From positions 3,670-67,669 of the forward strand of contig CAJJDN010000047.1 in assembly GCA_905182985.1 (NCBI GenBank): DNA of 64,000 nt, given 5' to 3'. The stretch comes from Paramecium sonneborni. Its lineage: Eukaryota; Ciliophora; Oligohymenophorea; Peniculida; Parameciidae. This document shows positions 62,518-64,000 of the stretch, piece by piece. Below the pieces are notes generated by a model. It was not told where the DNA came from. It saw only the letters and a list, made by a program, of their open reading frames with translations, and did not search any database. The stretch's first letter is position 1. Every line of letters starts with the position of its first letter. The position numbers and the translations under genes are program-made.

Positions 62518-64000
62518 ATGTCTGCTGTGGGTATTCGTGGTGAAAGAGATCAAGGTTAAGATGTACGTACAAGTAATGTAACTGCTGTCATGGCTATTGC
62601 TAATGTTGTCAAAACAAGCCTTGGACCATAAGGATTAGATAAAATGCTCGTTGATGAAATTGGTGATGTTGTAATAACAAATGATGGAGCAACAATTCTA
62701 AAACAATTAGAAGTTGAACATCCAGCTGCCAAAGTCATAGTAGAGTTGAGTTAATTATAAGACAAAGAGGTAGGAGATGGCACCACATCAGTTGTTGTTT
62801 TAGCAGCTGAATTACTTCGCCGCGCTAATGAATTAATTAAAATTAAAGTTCATCCAACTACAATAATATCAGGATATAAATTAGCTGCTAGATAAGCAGT
62901 TAAATATATTCAATCACATTTGGTTCATAAAATAACTGAAGATGATACTGAAATTTTAATAAATGCTGCCAAAACTTCAATGAATAGTAAAGTTATAGGT
63001 CCAGAAAGTCATATCTTTGCTAAGTTAGCAGTTGATTCAGTAAGATTGATTAAGAGCTAAGGTTTAATTTCTGGTAAAGCTAAATATCCAATTTAATCAA
63101 TAAACATTGTTAAAAGTCATGGTCAATCAGTTAATTAATCTGAAATGGTAAAAGGATATGTTATTCAATTGTAAAGAGCTTCTTAGTAAATGGTAACAAA
63201 AGTTAAGAATGCAAAAATAGCTTGTTTAGATATTAATTTAAATAAATTTAAGATGTAAATGGGAGTATAAATATTGGTTGATGATCCAAATAATTTAGAA
63301 AAAATAAGAAAGAAAGAAATGGATGTATTAAAAGAGAGAATATAATTATTGTTATCAGCAGGAGCAAATGTAATTTTGACATCAAAAGGAATGGATGATT
63401 TAGCTAATAAATACTTAGTGGAAGCAGGGGCAATAGGATTGAGAAGAGTTCCAAAGGAGCATTTAAGAAGGATTGCAAAAGCATCTGGTGCTAAAGTAGT
63501 GACAACTTTTGCTAATGAAGAAACTGGAGAATCATTTGATGTAACTTGTTTAGGAGAGGCTGAAGTAATAATTATAATTATATATTATAGGAAGTATATG
63601 AAGAAGCAATAGGAGATAATGATTATATATTCTTTAAAGGAATGAAGAAGGAGTAATCAGCAAGTATAATAGTAAGAGGAGCTAATGAATTGATGACAGA
63701 TGAAATAGAAAGATCATTACATGATTCTTTATGTGTAGTAAAGAGAACTTTAGAATCAGGATCAGTTGTTGCTGGAGGTGGAGCAGTTGAAATGGCTTTA
63801 AGCATTTATTTAGATGATTATTCAAGAAAAATTGATTCAAATGAATAAATAGCTATAGCAGAATTTGCAGAAGCTTTGACTTCAATTCCAAAGATTTTAG
63901 CTACTAATGCAGCCAAAGATTCTATTGATTTAATTAGTAAATTGAGAGTTCTTCATAGTAAATCATAATAATTGGAAGTTGATGAAAAAGGATATAAATT
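62518..64000 (+). CDS. TCP1: CCT chaperonin subunit alpha (5' part)
   Basis: At least 485 residues of T-complex protein 1 alpha, cut by the window end. It opens with a short leader, then [36 protein letters not shown] (typical of the alpha subunit), the ATPase motif [16 protein letters not shown], and later GGGAVE and the NAAKDS region. One 26-nt intron lies at 63,565-63,590. CCT is the cytosolic two-ring chaperonin that folds actin and tubulin, both in heavy demand in ciliates. The catalytic Asp in GDGTTS is present. About the last 60 residues should lie beyond 64,000. Confidence 0.95.

Noticed and set aside
62556..62738. 60-codon minus-strand frame
   Set aside because: Antisense to the first exon of the CCT-alpha gene.
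1..64000. Search for tRNA genes, CRISPR arrays, insertion sequences and telomeric repeats
   Set aside because: None recognised by eye on either strand; a covariance-model scan would be decisive for tRNAs.

Overview
The window reads as ciliate DNA, almost certainly Paramecium (probably macronuclear). It is very AT-rich. UAA and UAG are read as glutamine throughout, with UGA as the only stop. Genes carry micro-introns of 20-31 nt (GTA...TAG or AAG); removing those I located restores exact reading frames in nearly every gene of the right half. One gene encodes a trichocyst matrix protein. I see no telomeric repeat, tRNA, rRNA, CRISPR or bacterial-type signal.

Layout. (1) Positions 1 to about 20,600 are poor in intact genes. 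Coding-looking islands on both strands are broken by in-frame UGA and frame changes: a U2AF65-like RNA-binding protein, a cysteine-rich surface protein, and several unknowns. Two longer open reading frames (8,697-9,479 and 10,055-10,994) may be intact. (2) 20,680-25,912 holds a large multi-exon helical protein (-), a trichocyst matrix protein (+), and a GPI-anchor-like cysteine-rich surface protein (-). (3) 26,163-30,349 is a tandem pair of paralogues whose products look like four truncated-globin-type domains in a row; this is the most unusual item in the window. (4) 30,423-36,754 holds an eIF4E-like protein, an alpha/beta hydrolase, a ciliate membrane protein overlapping tail-to-tail with an unknown gene, a pseudokinase and a Tesmin/LIN54-type CXC protein. 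(5) 37,041-39,425 is a 1,192-bp direct duplication around a single N, most likely an uncollapsed contig overlap. (6) 39,517-64,000 is dense and mostly + strand: NEK kinase, DEAD-box helicase with a ~750-residue Gln/Asn-rich tail, a small basic protein, signal peptidase subunit SPC12, EF-hand protein, a four-domain voltage-gated cation channel, a TPR protein, a second NEK kinase (-) facing an ABHD-type hydrolase 11 bp away, an unknown gene, a pentatricopeptide-repeat protein, a bZIP factor and CCT-alpha (cut by the window end).

The genes do not form an operon; this is ordinary compact ciliate gene order. A few share themes: surface and exocytosis (trichocyst protein, cysteine-rich antigen), calcium (channel, EF-hand protein), signalling (two NEK kinases, pseudokinase), and RNA or translation (eIF4E, DEAD helicase, PPR). 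Family assignments come from reading motifs by eye; no database search was possible.
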